Source of the DNA: Verrucomicrobium sp. BvORR034
GTDB taxonomy: Bacteria; Verrucomicrobiota; Verrucomicrobiia; Verrucomicrobiales; Verrucomicrobiaceae
Reading direction: 5' to 3'
Length of the DNA: 64,000 bases
Assembly: GCF_000739635.1 (NCBI RefSeq)
Contig: NZ_BATQ01000049.1
Location: 62,001 to 126,000, forward strand
The notes under the pieces: model-generated
The model's input: the letters and a program-made list of their open reading frames with translations, nothing else
Databases searched by the model: none
What the model was told of the DNA's origin: nothing
Made by a program: the position numbers and the translations under genes
Shown here: positions 8,665-17,564 of the stretch, piece after piece
Layout of the letters: each line of letters starts with the position of its first letter
Position numbering within the stretch: position 1 is the stretch's first letter

Positions 8665-9032
8665 GGAAGCCTGTAGCTGCACTTGTGAAAGTGCGGAAAG
8701 GTGGCGCGGCCTTGTGGGCTGAGCGGAGGTACTGGGGGCGCGTTGCCTGACCGCGTTTTTACAAACGCAGCCACGACTGAGGGGGCATGTGAGGGAAGCT
8801 TGTAGCTGCACTTGTCAAAGTGCGGATGGGTTGCTCGGCCTTGTGGGCTGAGCGAAGGCTTTGGGTGGCGAGTGGCCTGACCGCGTTTTTACAAACGCAG
8901 CCACGACTGAATGGGGCCGTGCGGAGGAAGCTTGTAGCTGCACGTGCGGAAGGTCGGGGCGGCCTTGTGGGGCGAGCGGAAGCGCTGGGTGGCGAGTGGC
9001 CTGACCACGTTCTTACGAAGCGCAGCTACGAG
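8665..9032. repeat. Three tandem copies of a ~115-bp palindromic (REP/BIME-like) element
   Basis: This 441-base gene-free gap (8650-9090) holds three similar units: 8665-8780, 8794-8910 and 8926-9032 (the last lacks about 8 bases). Each opens with GTAGCTGCACTTGTSAAAGTG, where GCACTT/AAGTGC forms a small hairpin, and closes with GCGTTTTTACAAACGCAGC, where GCGTTT/AAACGC forms another. The two ends are imperfect inverted copies of each other. A central hairpin, GCTCGGCC-TTGTG-GGCTGAGC in unit 2, lies between. This matches the layout of paired REP palindromes mobilised by RAYT-type transposases; none is encoded here. The longest reading frames inside are not credible genes. Confidence 0.85.
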
Positions 9033-9090
9033 TGTTCCTGTGGCGGTGCGCCTAGGAGGTCTGTTGGCGCTACCGGCTCATGAGCCGAAA

Positions 9091-10239
9091 TCAAGGCGTG
9101 GCGCTGGCGACCTTTTTCTGAGGTGTTGTGCGCTTGGACTTCAGCACCACCGGGGTGGCGGGAGTGCCGCTGGCGGCAGAATAGATGACGGTGGCTCCGC
9201 TCTGGAGGCGGCGGGAAGCAAAGTTGCCTGAGCTTGATTCACTGCCAGGGACGGGGGCCTCGTCTTCGGAAGCGAGGGCAGGGGAGGCGGAGCCGTGGCT
9301 GGGAGCCGCGGCGACTGCTGGAGCGTGAGTATGGGCGGCCTGCGTTGGGATGGGCGTAGGAGCGACCACGGTGTCTTCTTCTGGGCTCAAGCGGCGCAGC
9401 ATGTTGCCAAAATTGAAGAGGGATCGCTTGGCGGGAGCGGCAGTGTTGGCAGCCAGTTCTGGAGCGGGGCTGGTGGGTGCAACCGCTGGGCTACCAGAAA
9501 CCGGAACTGCGGGCGCGGTGGCTGGTGTAGTCTGTTTCGATTGTGCCAGCATGGCCTCGGTACCCTCAGGCTTGCCGAGAGGTCCCTGCATGTTGGGATT
9601 CGGGCTCAGGAAAATTGGAGGGGCGTTCTCTGGAGTGGCGGGCAGAGGAGAAGGCATCGCAGCCGGGACATGGCCTGGGAGCTTGCCTTCCACCACGAGG
9701 ACATTGGAACCGATGCTGGTGCGGTCAAAGACGTCCACCACATCTCTGGATTTCATGCGAATGCAACCGTAGCTGACTGGCTTGCCGATGTTGCGCTCCT
9801 CCGCCGTGCCATGGATGTAGATGCAGCGTCCGTAGGCGTTCTTGTTCTGCGATTCCATCCCGCGCAGCCACATGATGCGGGTGACGATGGGATCACGGCC
9901 TGGGGCGTCAGGCTTGAGCACTTCCCCAGTGAGCTGGCGGCTCTTGAAAACGGATCCGGGCTTCACACCCTGGCCGATCTTGGCCACAATCTCATGCCGA
10001 CCGAGCGGGGTGCCATAGGCCCCGGGCTTGTCATTCAAACCAAACTTGGAAGTGGAAACCGGGTATTCCTTGAGACGCTGTCCACTGCTGGAGTAGAGCG
10101 CGAGCTTCTGTTCCTTCACGCTCACGACCACATTGGCGTTCCGGTCCACCTTGCTGGTCGTGCATTGACTCAGCAGAGTGGCTGTTCCTACGACCCAGAG
10201 TGAACGGGTCAGGTTGGAAGACAGGCGACGGAAGTTCAT
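9091..10239 (-). CDS. L,D-transpeptidase (YkuD domain) lipoprotein with long Pro/Ala-rich tail
   Basis: The 382-residue protein starts at ATG 10239; a GTG at 10260 is also in frame. A signal peptide ends in the lipobox LLSQC near residue 25, predicting a lipid-anchored envelope protein. The YkuD domain covers about residues 37-190 and contains IYIHGTAEERNIGKPVSYGC followed by IRM, the His and Cys catalytic motif that cross-links peptidoglycan peptides (3-3 bonds) or attaches proteins to the wall. The remaining 190 residues are low-complexity Pro/Ala/Ser, probably a spacer crossing the periplasm. It lies alone on its strand behind the palindromic repeats. Enzyme class is sure; which reaction is not. 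Confidence 0.92.
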   Translation of the reverse strand: MNFRRLSSNLTRSLWVVGTATLLSQCTTSKVDRNANVVVSVKEQKLALYSSSGQRLKEYPVSTSKFGLNDKPGAYGTPLGRHEIVAKIGQGVKPGSVFKSRQLTGEVLKPDAPGRDPIVTRIMWLRGMESQNKNAYGRCIYIHGTAEERNIGKPVSYGCIRMKSRDVVDVFDRTSIGSNVLVVEGKLPGHVPAAMPSPLPATPENAPPIFLSPNPNMQGPLGKPEGTEAMLAQSKQTTPATAPAVPVSGSPAVAPTSPAPELAANTAAPAKRSLFNFGNMLRRLSPEEDTVVAPTPIPTQAAHTHAPAVAAAPSHGSASPALASEDEAPVPGSESSSGNFASRRLQSGATVIYSAASGTPATPVVLKSKRTTPQKKVASATP

Positions 10240-10447
10240 GCGCGAGAGCCGGTGATTCACAACTGGAGGACGGTAAACTAGTTAAGCGATGTTAATGGAA
10301 TTGCAAGCCGGATGTCTGGTTTCCGACCCGCTCCACCGGAAGAGGTGGCGCGGATAAGTGGTCCGGGAGCAAAAGTTGCTCAATTTTTCCATCAATTTCG
10401 CACAACCGCTCCCGTGATTAAATACGATAGCGAAATTTGTGCCAACT

Positions 10448-11962
10448 TCAAGCCACAGCAGGATCTTGGGAAGGTTCCTCAGGGGGAGCCGGGGGGAACA
10501 GGGTGGGGAAACTCCACCATTTGCTCATGGAGCCGATCACGACGTAGAGGAACCCGAACTGGAACATGGCCAAGAAGGGGACCGACATCCACTGGCCTTT
10601 GATCAGGGCCATGATGACCAGGAAAGAGAAGTACCCGGCAAGGGCAAACTCGATCCAGAAGGTGACGGAGCGGGCGGCCTTGTACTTGCTGCGCTTGCGC
10701 ACCGGAGCGGTCTGCTGACCGTACTTGGGCGTGCGAACGAATTCGGACTGCTGGTTGAAGAGCGCCTCCAGGACGGCCTTGCCGTTGTTGATGGACATTC
10801 CGATGCCCAGTGCCAGCAGGAGAGGCAAATAGGGGAGGGCCTTGAGCCAGCCCCAGGGGCGCTGGGCACCTTGGGCAGTGAGGTAGAAAAGGATGACCGA
10901 AAGGCTGGCGAAGAAAAAGACGGGGAGGTCCAGGAAGACCGCTTTCTGCCAGGAGTTCTGGAAGACGAAGTTGGCGGGGTACATCAGGATGACCACCCCA
11001 AACATGAGCAGGTAGGCAAAGTTGGCTGCCAGGTGGGCCGTCGCTTCGAGTTTGACAGAGAGGGGTTCCTCACTGCGCCAGACGGTACCGAGGATCTTCT
11101 TGCACACCTGAATGCTTCCCTTTGTCCAACGGTGCTGCTGGCTCTTGAAGCCATCCATGTCTGGCGGGAGTTCGGCCGGGACGAGGATGTCCTTGAGATA
11201 GACAAAGCGCCAGCCCTTCATCTGGGCGCGATAGCTGAGGTCCATGTCCTCGGTGAGCGTGTCGTGCTCCCAGCCGCCAGCGTCGAGAATCGTGGATTTG
11301 CGCCAGATGCCTGCCGTTCCGTTGAAGTTGAGGAAGAATCCGCCGCGGCTGCGGGCCGTCTGCTCAAGCACCAAGTGGCCGTCGAGCATCATGGCCTGAA
11401 GGCGGGTCAACAGGCTGTCGCGCTTGTTGATGTGCCCCCAGCGTGCCTGCACCATCCCTACTTTCTTGTCGCTGAAGTGGTGGATCATCTTCTGCAACAG
11501 GTCAGAGGGCGGAAGAAAGTCGGCGTCGAAAATCAGGAGAAACTCGCCCTTCGCGGTGGGCATGGCCTCTTCCAACGCACCAGCCTTGAAGCCCGTCCGG
11601 TTGTCGCGGTGGCGGTATTCGACATCGAAGCCGCGTGCGCGGAGCCGGGAGGCGCCGTCTTCACAGACTTGGGTAGTGTCGTCGGTGGAGTCATCCAGGA
11701 TCTGGATTTGCAGTAGATCTTGCGGGTAGTCGATTTGGCTGACGGCATCCAGCAGCTGATCCACCACGTGCATCTCATTGAACAGCGGGAGCTGGATGGT
11801 GACGAGGGGAAGAGTCTCAAAGGTGCTGGTGACCTGGGGCTCAGCCTTGCGGTGACGCCAGTACAGCCAGAGGATGCGCAAACGATGGGCTCCGAAAATA
11901 CTCAATCCCAGGAACACGGCCACATAGCACACGAGCCAGAGGGTCACATTCCAATCGGTCAT
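10448..11962 (-). CDS. Processive family 2 glycosyltransferase, cellulose-synthase-like
   Basis: This is a 504-residue inner-membrane enzyme. It has one N-terminal membrane helix (residues 6-28), then a GT2 catalytic domain with VTIQLPLFNE, ILDDSTDDT, FDADFLPP, TEDMDLSYR and the acceptor/processivity motif QQHRWTKGS (a QxxRW variant), followed by four or five membrane helices. This order matches CslA-like beta-mannan or glucan synthases and many bacterial exopolysaccharide synthases. No PilZ domain or accessory export genes are nearby, so the polymer and its export route are unknown. It diverges from the secreted protein at 12260 across a 297-base gap in which I see no clear feature. Confidence 0.88.
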   Translation of the reverse strand: MTDWNVTLWLVCYVAVFLGLSIFGAHRLRILWLYWRHRKAEPQVTSTFETLPLVTIQLPLFNEMHVVDQLLDAVSQIDYPQDLLQIQILDDSTDDTTQVCEDGASRLRARGFDVEYRHRDNRTGFKAGALEEAMPTAKGEFLLIFDADFLPPSDLLQKMIHHFSDKKVGMVQARWGHINKRDSLLTRLQAMMLDGHLVLEQTARSRGGFFLNFNGTAGIWRKSTILDAGGWEHDTLTEDMDLSYRAQMKGWRFVYLKDILVPAELPPDMDGFKSQQHRWTKGSIQVCKKILGTVWRSEEPLSVKLEATAHLAANFAYLLMFGVVILMYPANFVFQNSWQKAVFLDLPVFFFASLSVILFYLTAQGAQRPWGWLKALPYLPLLLALGIGMSINNGKAVLEALFNQQSEFVRTPKYGQQTAPVRKRSKYKAARSVTFWIEFALAGYFSFLVIMALIKGQWMSVPFLAMFQFGFLYVVIGSMSKWWSFPTLFPPAPPEEPSQDPAVA

Positions 11963-12259
11963 ATAGAGATTTAGTCGTTGAGGCAGAGCACGAAAAACGG
12001 AAACGGAAGGATGTTAAGGGCTGGGGCGTCGTCAAGTGGCATTTCCGACGCAACAATAGCCCACTTGGAGGTGACTCCTTCTCCCTCCAGCAGGAACTGT
12101 GCGCACAATAGCCGACTTCTCGATTTTGGCCAAGACTTCGACAACACTTCGAGGCGATTCATGTCGAACCCCGCTATGCTTCCCACTGGCCGTCCGCCAT
12201 CCCCTTCCTGCCATGCAGAAAAATTGGCAATCCTGAAAAGTCCGCCTAGGATGCGCGGC

Positions 12260-13174
12260 ATGAGAACATGGTTTGAAGGCAACGTCAGTCAGCGCCTCGT
12301 AGGCGGTCTGCTGATGGCGTCCGTGGCGCTTGGTGGAATGGCACAGGCCCAGGAGAAGGAAAAGGCGAAGACGGGCAAGGGCAAGGAGGAGGCAGCTGGC
12401 AAACCAGCCAAAACCAAGGCCGTGGTTCCTGAGGATCTGGTCGGCAATGAGCACATCCGCGAGGAGTTTGGCGTCAACGAATTCACCACGCCTTCGATCC
12501 GGAAGATTTTTGACCAGCTGGACGCCTTGGGCACGCTGCCCTATGACCAGCTCAAACGCCCGATCAGTGACAAAGCCCCTTCGGATCGCGTGCTCATCGC
12601 TCTCGGGCTGGGGGTGCTGATTGGGGACGGCTTTCTGGTCGTGCAGTGCGAAAAGATCGAGGAGATGGACAATGTGGGCCGGGCCCTGCTGAAGTACGCC
12701 AAAGCGCTGGGTGCTGGCATGCGGATCAACAAGCACAGCCAGAGCCTGCTGGAGAACAGCATCAAGGGCGACTGGGACACGCTGCGCAAGGAGCTGGCGT
12801 CCACCCAAGCGGATGTGGAGGCGGAGATGGTACTTCTTCGTGATGCCGACGTGGCTCATCTGATCTCCCTCGGTGGATGGCTCAGGGCCTTTGAGATCAG
12901 CACGCAGGCGGTGGCCTCCAATTACAGCGAAGAAAAAAGCCGCAACTTGGGCCGGGCTGACATCGTGGAATATTTCCTGGCCAGCCTGGAGTCTCTGCAC
13001 CCCACCGTGCAGGAACAGCCCTACATCAAAGACCTGCACGACGGCCTGGCGGCGATGCTGCCGCTGCTGGATGTGCCGGAAGGAAAGGCCTTCACGCTCC
13101 CCGAGGTGAAGGATCTGCAAGAGAAAGCCAAGCTGCTTTCCCTCGTGGTGCAGGAGCAGTTGCCCAAAAAGTAG
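12260..13174 (+). CDS. Secreted hypothetical protein
   Basis: The product is 304 residues from ATG 12260, which has AGG nine bases upstream; an ATG at 12251 and a much longer open frame from 11978 are less likely. A signal peptide (LVGGLLMASVALGGMAQA, cut before QEKEKAK) is followed by a Lys-rich linker and a mostly helical domain: SIRKIFDQLDALGTLPYDQL, a Gly-rich helix VLIALGLGVLIGDGFLVVQ, then amphipathic helices to the end. No catalytic signature is visible. It is ten bases ahead of the CYTH gene and probably co-transcribed with it. Function unknown. Confidence 0.65.
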   Translation: MRTWFEGNVSQRLVGGLLMASVALGGMAQAQEKEKAKTGKGKEEAAGKPAKTKAVVPEDLVGNEHIREEFGVNEFTTPSIRKIFDQLDALGTLPYDQLKRPISDKAPSDRVLIALGLGVLIGDGFLVVQCEKIEEMDNVGRALLKYAKALGAGMRINKHSQSLLENSIKGDWDTLRKELASTQADVEAEMVLLRDADVAHLISLGGWLRAFEISTQAVASNYSEEKSRNLGRADIVEYFLASLESLHPTVQEQPYIKDLHDGLAAMLPLLDVPEGKAFTLPEVKDLQEKAKLLSLVVQEQLPKK

Positions 13175-13184
13175 GGGCTAGACC

Positions 13185-13706
13185 ATGGGAGTTGAGATCG
13201 AGCGAAAGTTCCTGGTTTGCTCCACCCTCTGGCGGTCGGGCCCCCCTGGGATAGCCTACAGGCAGGGGTACTTGTGTCGCGACAAAGAGCGCACGGTGAG
13301 AATCCGCCTGGCGGGCTCTCAAGCTTACCTGACCATCAAAGGTGCCCGCTCCGGACTCTCCCGGGCTGAGTTTGAGTACGCCGTGCCTCCAGCAGATGCG
13401 GAACTGATGCTGCAGATGTGTCTTCCTCCCCTCATTGAGAAGACCCGGTATCTCCGGGCTCATGGAGGGTTTGTGTGGGAGATCGATGAATTTCACGGGG
13501 ACAATGCCGGGCTGGTGGTGGCAGAGATTGAGCTGCCTTCTGAGGACACGCCTTTCGACAAGCCATCCTGGGCGGGGACGGAAGTTTCCCATGACCCACG
13601 GTACTTCAACTCGCGTCTGGCGGAGCATCCGTACTCTGAGTGGGGCGGGACTCGTCTGAGAGACATGGAGTTCGATGTGCGGTCGAATCCCGAATTGCTG
13701 CCGTGA
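13185..13706 (+). CDS. CYTH-domain phosphohydrolase (triphosphate tunnel enzyme)
   Basis: The 173-residue protein begins MGVEIERKFLV, the ExExK signature that gives CYTH proteins their metal and triphosphate site. Further family features are YRQGYLC with the RTVRIRLAG strand, AYLTIKGARSGLSRAEFEY, RYLRAHGGFVWEIDEF and VAEIELPSE. Known relatives hydrolyse inorganic triphosphate or thiamine triphosphate (YgiF/ygiF-like, NeuTTM-like). The stop overlaps the GTG start of the next gene by four bases, so coupled translation is likely. Family is sure; the exact substrate is not. Confidence 0.9.
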   Translation: MGVEIERKFLVCSTLWRSGPPGIAYRQGYLCRDKERTVRIRLAGSQAYLTIKGARSGLSRAEFEYAVPPADAELMLQMCLPPLIEKTRYLRAHGGFVWEIDEFHGDNAGLVVAEIELPSEDTPFDKPSWAGTEVSHDPRYFNSRLAEHPYSEWGGTRLRDMEFDVRSNPELLP

Positions 13707-14089
13707 GTGAGCTGACACGGCAGGAGGAGCGGATTGTACGCAATGCCCAACGGGCTGGCTTGCGGATGGGCCGACGGGAGGGGCATGTTCCGACCCGGGA
13801 GGAAATGCTGAAGCTGAAGGTGCAGGTGGCTCCGGCTTGGGCAAGGTGGTGCTCGGCGGTGCTGGCCTTGGCCTCGGCCGGTGGGAGCTGGTACACCTTC
13901 TCCTCGGAGCTGTACGGATGGGGCTTCCTGCTAGCGGCGCTCGCCCTGCTCTTCTTCTGCTTTGCCATCTTTGGCATCCGTCGGACGCTCTCAAAGATTC
14001 TGGATGGACTGGACGCCACTCACAGTGCCGACTTGTTCGGCATCATTGTAGAAGGCGTGTTCTCTGCGGTGGGGGCCCTTTTCGATTGA
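13703..14089 (+). CDS. Small membrane protein with two transmembrane helices
   Basis: The product is 128 residues from GTG 13703, overlapping the stop of the CYTH gene (GTGA). A charged N-terminal region (ELTRQEERIVRNAQRAG) precedes two hydrophobic segments at about residues 46-60 and 70-90, then a short amphipathic tail. The in-frame ATG at 13640 lies inside the CYTH gene and would add unrelated residues. No family is recognisable. Coupling to the CYTH phosphatase suggests a linked job, but nothing in the sequence defines it. Confidence 0.55.
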   Translation: MSELTRQEERIVRNAQRAGLRMGRREGHVPTREEMLKLKVQVAPAWARWCSAVLALASAGGSWYTFSSELYGWGFLLAALALLFFCFAIFGIRRTLSKILDGLDATHSADLFGIIVEGVFSAVGALFD

Positions 14090-14103
14090 TGAGCCGGAGG
14101 CCC

Positions 14104-14127
14104 GGAGGCGGGATATGATCCGCCTCC
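14104..14127. terminator. Hairpin between convergent genes, possible bidirectional terminator
   Basis: The arms GGAGGCGG (14104-14111) and CCGCCTCC (14120-14127) pair perfectly around an eight-base loop. The hairpin lies between the stops of the plus-strand small membrane protein and the minus-strand terC gene. No U-run follows on either strand, so it may be only a weak or factor-assisted terminator. Confidence 0.4.
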
Positions 14128-14140
14128 AGGGAAGGCTGGC

Positions 14141-14944
14141 TTAGGCTGCCTTGTTGGGAATTTCCGGGTGCTTGGCCCCGTGTCCCTTTTTGCGGGAGGC
14201 GCGGATGTTGAGTAGCTCCACCATGATCGAGAAGGCCATGGCGAAGTAGATGTAGTTCTTGAGGTGCAGGTCATGCGCCTTGGCAGGGGCGAGGCCTTCG
14301 ATCATGAGCATCACGCCGATGAGGATGAGGAAACTCAGCGCCAGCATCTTGATGGTGGGATGGCGGTTGATGAAGTTGCTCACGGCTCCGGCGAAGATCA
14401 TCATGAAGCCCACGGCTATCATTACGGCGATGACCATGACCATGATGGACTTGGCCATCCCGACGGCTGTGATCACGGAGTCGAGGGAGAACACGATGTC
14501 CAGCATCGCTATCTGGAAAAGGATCATGCCGAAAGCAGCACCCTTTGCCGCCTTCTTCTCCACGTCTCCCTCGGGGTCACCCTCGATCTTGGCGTGAATC
14601 TCGTGCGTGCTCTTGAAGAGGAGGAACAACCCGCCGCCAATGAGGATGAGGTCCTTGCCCGAAATACCATGGCCGAAGACGCTGAACAGCTGGTCCTTCA
14701 GTGACATGACCCAGGTGATGGAGAACAGCAGGAGAATGCGGGTGACCATCGCCAGGGCGAGACCAATGAAACGGGCGCGGGGCTGTTGCGCGGCAGGCAG
14801 CTTGTCCACCAGGATGCTGATGAAGACAATGTTATCAATGCCGAGCACAATCTCCAGCACGGTAAGCGTCAGGAGGGCGATCCATGCTTCGGGTTGCGAG
14901 ACCCAGGAGAAGTCGAAGAGGGGGAGGGCAGCCAGGAGTTCCAT
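14141..14944 (-). CDS. TerC-family integral membrane protein
   Basis: The 267-residue protein starts at ATG 14944 (MELLAALPLF); an upstream in-frame ATG at 14992 has no support. It has about seven to nine membrane helices and the TerC hallmarks: VLEIVLGIDNIVFISIL with acidic residues inside the first helix, IGGGLFLLFKSTHEIH, and a second DIVFSLDSVITAVG repeat. TerC/Alx/YceF-type proteins act in metal (Mn) export and metalation of secreted proteins. It is not linked to the terB-terA-terD genes near 61.5-64 kb, so it may serve metal homeostasis on its own. A Lys/Gly-rich C-terminus lies in the cytoplasm. Confidence 0.92.
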   Translation of the reverse strand: MELLAALPLFDFSWVSQPEAWIALLTLTVLEIVLGIDNIVFISILVDKLPAAQQPRARFIGLALAMVTRILLLFSITWVMSLKDQLFSVFGHGISGKDLILIGGGLFLLFKSTHEIHAKIEGDPEGDVEKKAAKGAAFGMILFQIAMLDIVFSLDSVITAVGMAKSIMVMVIAVMIAVGFMMIFAGAVSNFINRHPTIKMLALSFLILIGVMLMIEGLAPAKAHDLHLKNYIYFAMAFSIMVELLNIRASRKKGHGAKHPEIPNKAA

Positions 14945-15100
14945 GCGCGCGAGAGTAGGGAAGATGATGGAGACTGCAAACGACAAACTCAAAACTTACC
15001 CGGAGAAATCTTTGGATTGCCGAAACTGGGGGCAGATGTTGTGCCGGGGGGAGGTGAAGTTTCTCTGGAATCTCGAAATGGGATGCGGAAAGGTCTGGGC

Positions 15101-17281
15101 ATGCCCGCCCACACCTCCCACCCGCAGCATGCCCGGCTTCGTGGGCTGGTGGAGAGGGTGACTTATCACACGGAGGAGTCGGGTTACTGCGTGCTCAAGG
15201 TTCGTCCGGACCGGGGCAACGAGGTGGTGGCGGTGCTGGGGAAAACGCCCCGGGTGGTGGCTGGCGAGCGGATCGAGGCCACGGGGGAGTGGGTGCAGAG
15301 TGCGGATTACGGCCGGCAGTTCAAGGCCACCAGCATCCGCCTTTCCCGGCCCGACTCTTCGGATGGTCTGGTGCGCTATCTGGGCAGCGGGCTGATCGAT
15401 GGGATCGGGCCCAAGTATGCGCAAAGGGTGGTGGAGAAGTTTGGCAGTGAAGTCTTCGACATCATCGAGAACTTCTCCGCCCGGCTGGAGGAGGTGGAGG
15501 GCATCGGCAAAAAGCGCCGGCAGGAGATTCGCGATTCGTGGATGAAGCAGAAGTCCATCCACGACATCATGGTGTTCCTGCATGAGCGGGGCATCAGCAC
15601 GGCCCGGGCATTGCGCATCCACAAGACCTATGGCGAGGAGGCGGTGGAGGTCTTGCGACAGAATCCCTACCGACTCGCCATGGACATTCACGGGGTGGGA
15701 TTCAAGACGGCGGATGAGATTGCAGGGCAGATGGGGATTGCTCCGGAGGCACCGCAGAGGCTGCGGGCGGGACTGATGTTTGCGCTGGAAAAGGCGTCTG
15801 AGGCGGGGCACACCTGTCTGCCAGAAGCGGTGCTGAAGCAGCAGGCTGGCGAGATCCTGGGCGTGGATCCTGCGCTGGTGGAAAACGTCCTGAGCGAGAT
15901 GCTCCGGGAACCGGCCCTCGTTTCCGAGCAGGCGGAGGACGGCCTGCGCATCTTCCTCTCACCCCTGTACCGCGCCGAGCAATCCATTGCGAAACGGATG
16001 CTGGAACTGGCGTCCCGTCCGGCACGGTTCCCGGAAATAGAAATGGAAAAGGCCCTGGAGTGGGCGCAGGAAAAGACGGGACGGCAGCTTGCGCCCAGTC
16101 AGCGCCAGGCGGTGGAGCGGGCGCTCCGGGAGCGGGTGCTGATCCTGACCGGCGGACCGGGGGTGGGAAAGACGACCATTGTCAACACGGTGCTGACCGT
16201 TCTAGGAGCCAAAAAGGTGCAGATGGTGCTGGCGGCGCCGACGGGCCGGGCGGCCCAGCGTCTGGCAGAGAGCACGCGTCGCGAGGCGCGGACGGTGCAT
16301 CGATTGCTGGAGTTCCAAGGGGAGGGAGTCTGGGGGCGCAACGCTCTAAAGCCGCTGGATGGTGACTATTTTGTCGTGGATGAATGCTCGATGATGGACG
16401 CGCCGCTCATGGCGCAGTACCTGGCGGCCCTGCCCAAGGAGGCGCATCTGCTGCTGGTGGGGGATGCTGACCAGCTCCCCTCGGTGGGGCCGGGCGCGGT
16501 GCTGCATGGTCTGCTCGTCAGTGGAGCTATCCCCAGCGTGCGGCTCACGGAGATCTTCCGGCAGGCAGCGGAGAGTCGCATCATCACCGCGGCCCATGCC
16601 ATCAACCAGGGGCAGTTGCCGGACCTGAAGCCGGCGGCGGATGGGGACTTCTTTTTTCTCGAACGGGGGGAAGGGCAGGAGATTCAGGATACGATTGTCT
16701 CTCTGGTCCGTGACCGTTTGCCCGCCCGCTATGGATTCGATCCCGTGCGGGACATCCAGGTGCTGTGCCCCATGAACCGGAATCTGCTAGGCACGAGGTC
16801 CATGAATCTGGTGTTGCAGAAAGCCCTGAATCCCGGCAGCGAGATGGGGTTTGAGGTCGAGCGATTTGGCCAGGTCTATCGGGCGGGGGACAAGGTGATT
16901 CAGATCCGGAACAACTATGACAAAGAGGTGTTCAACGGTGATATCGGCCGCATTGCCAGCATCGAAAGTGAGCCGGTGAAAATCACGGTGCTATTCGACG
17001 GAGGGCGACAAGTAGCCTACGAGCCCGGCGAATTGGACGAGTTGCAGCTTGCCTATGCGATCACGATCCACAAGAGCCAGGGCAGCGAGTTTCCCTGTGT
17101 GGTCATCCCTTTCGCCATGGCGCATTTTGTCATGCTGGAGCGCAGCCTCATCTACACGGCGGTGACGCGGGGCAAGCAGCTCGTGGTCGTGGTGGGAGAG
17201 TCCAAGGCCCTGGGTATGGCCGCCCGGCAGGCCGGGGCACGGGAGAGGTGGACGGGACTGGGGGCAAGGCTGAAGGCTTGA
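15101..17281 (+). CDS. recD2: RecD2-family 5'-3' DNA helicase
   Basis: The enzyme is 726 residues from ATG 15101, which has AAAGG eight bases upstream. The open frame continues to 14786 and also has an ATG at 15083, but those extensions are antisense to terC or unlike the family. The N-terminal OB-like region is followed by helix-hairpin-helix segments (GSGLIDGIGPKYAQRVVEKF; VEGIGKKRRQEI; IHGVGFKTADEIA), which distinguish RecD2 from RecD of RecBCD. Superfamily 1B motor motifs are LTGGPGVGKTTI near 348-359, VVDECSMMD near 425, LVGDADQLPSVGPG, and YAITIHKSQGSEFP near 650. It acts in DNA repair and replication-fork maintenance without RecB or RecC. Confidence 0.93.
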   Translation: MPAHTSHPQHARLRGLVERVTYHTEESGYCVLKVRPDRGNEVVAVLGKTPRVVAGERIEATGEWVQSADYGRQFKATSIRLSRPDSSDGLVRYLGSGLIDGIGPKYAQRVVEKFGSEVFDIIENFSARLEEVEGIGKKRRQEIRDSWMKQKSIHDIMVFLHERGISTARALRIHKTYGEEAVEVLRQNPYRLAMDIHGVGFKTADEIAGQMGIAPEAPQRLRAGLMFALEKASEAGHTCLPEAVLKQQAGEILGVDPALVENVLSEMLREPALVSEQAEDGLRIFLSPLYRAEQSIAKRMLELASRPARFPEIEMEKALEWAQEKTGRQLAPSQRQAVERALRERVLILTGGPGVGKTTIVNTVLTVLGAKKVQMVLAAPTGRAAQRLAESTRREARTVHRLLEFQGEGVWGRNALKPLDGDYFVVDECSMMDAPLMAQYLAALPKEAHLLLVGDADQLPSVGPGAVLHGLLVSGAIPSVRLTEIFRQAAESRIITAAHAINQGQLPDLKPAADGDFFFLERGEGQEIQDTIVSLVRDRLPARYGFDPVRDIQVLCPMNRNLLGTRSMNLVLQKALNPGSEMGFEVERFGQVYRAGDKVIQIRNNYDKEVFNGDIGRIASIESEPVKITVLFDGGRQVAYEPGELDELQLAYAITIHKSQGSEFPCVVIPFAMAHFVMLERSLIYTAVTRGKQLVVVVGESKALGMAARQAGARERWTGLGARLKA

Positions 17282-17301
17282 CCAGCGTCACGAAGTTTCC
17301 C

Positions 17302-17336
17302 TTGCGAAATCGCGTCGTAAAACGTAGTTTTACGGC
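17302..17336 (+). promoter_or_regulatory. Promoter and palindromic operator of the toxin-antitoxin module
   Basis: A perfect inverted repeat, CGTAAAAC-GTA-GTTTTACG (17316-17334), ends two bases before the antitoxin ATG. TTGCGA (17302-17307) and TAGTTT (17325-17330) are spaced 17 bases apart and could be the -35 and -10 boxes. That would place the transcription start at or next to the ATG and the operator over the -10 box. No Shine-Dalgarno sequence fits between operator and ATG, so leaderless translation is possible. The operator is clear; the boxes are a weaker call. Confidence 0.65.
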
Positions 17337-17564
17337 ATGGTCAAGACGATTACCAAAATCGGAAATTCACAGGGCCTCATTTTCGATGCTGCCCTGATGG
17401 ACATGGCTCATTTTCAAGTTGGGGACAAGGTGAACGTGGAAGTGCATGAAGGCGGGACGGTTACGCTTACGCCGCTGCGCAAATCCATCCGTACCGAAGA
17501 TGCTGCAGCAGCTGCAAAGCGGATCATTTCACGGAACTCTGAAGTGTTCAGGCGGCTGTCATGA
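17337..17564 (+). CDS. AbrB/MazE-type antitoxin (SpoVT-AbrB swapped-hairpin domain)
   Basis: The product is 75 residues. The N-terminal half, VKTITKIGNSQGLIFDAALM then FQVGDKVNVEVHEGGTVTLTP, is the standard swapped-hairpin AbrB/MazE DNA-binding fold. The C-terminal tail (EDAAAAAKRIISRNSEVFRRLS) is helical and would wrap the toxin. As in other type II modules it probably binds the palindrome at 17316-17334 and represses its own operon. The stop overlaps the toxin start (ATGA). Doc toxins usually pair with Phd-fold antitoxins; an AbrB-type partner is less usual. Confidence 0.88.
   Translation: MVKTITKIGNSQGLIFDAALMDMAHFQVGDKVNVEVHEGGTVTLTPLRKSIRTEDAAAAAKRIISRNSEVFRRLS

Noticed and set aside
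7147-8811. Minus-strand open frame of 554 codons opposite the kinase fusion
   Set aside because: Antisense shadow, rich in Arg, His and Pro, with no recognisable domain.
8665-9032. CRISPR array
   Set aside because: The three units repeat over their full length without unique spacers, and no cas genes are present.
10439-11716. Long plus-strand open frame (425 codons) opposite the cellulose-synthase-like gene
   Set aside because: It is antisense to a well-conserved glycosyltransferase and its composition (His, Gly and Glu rich without motifs) is typical of a shadow frame in GC-rich DNA.
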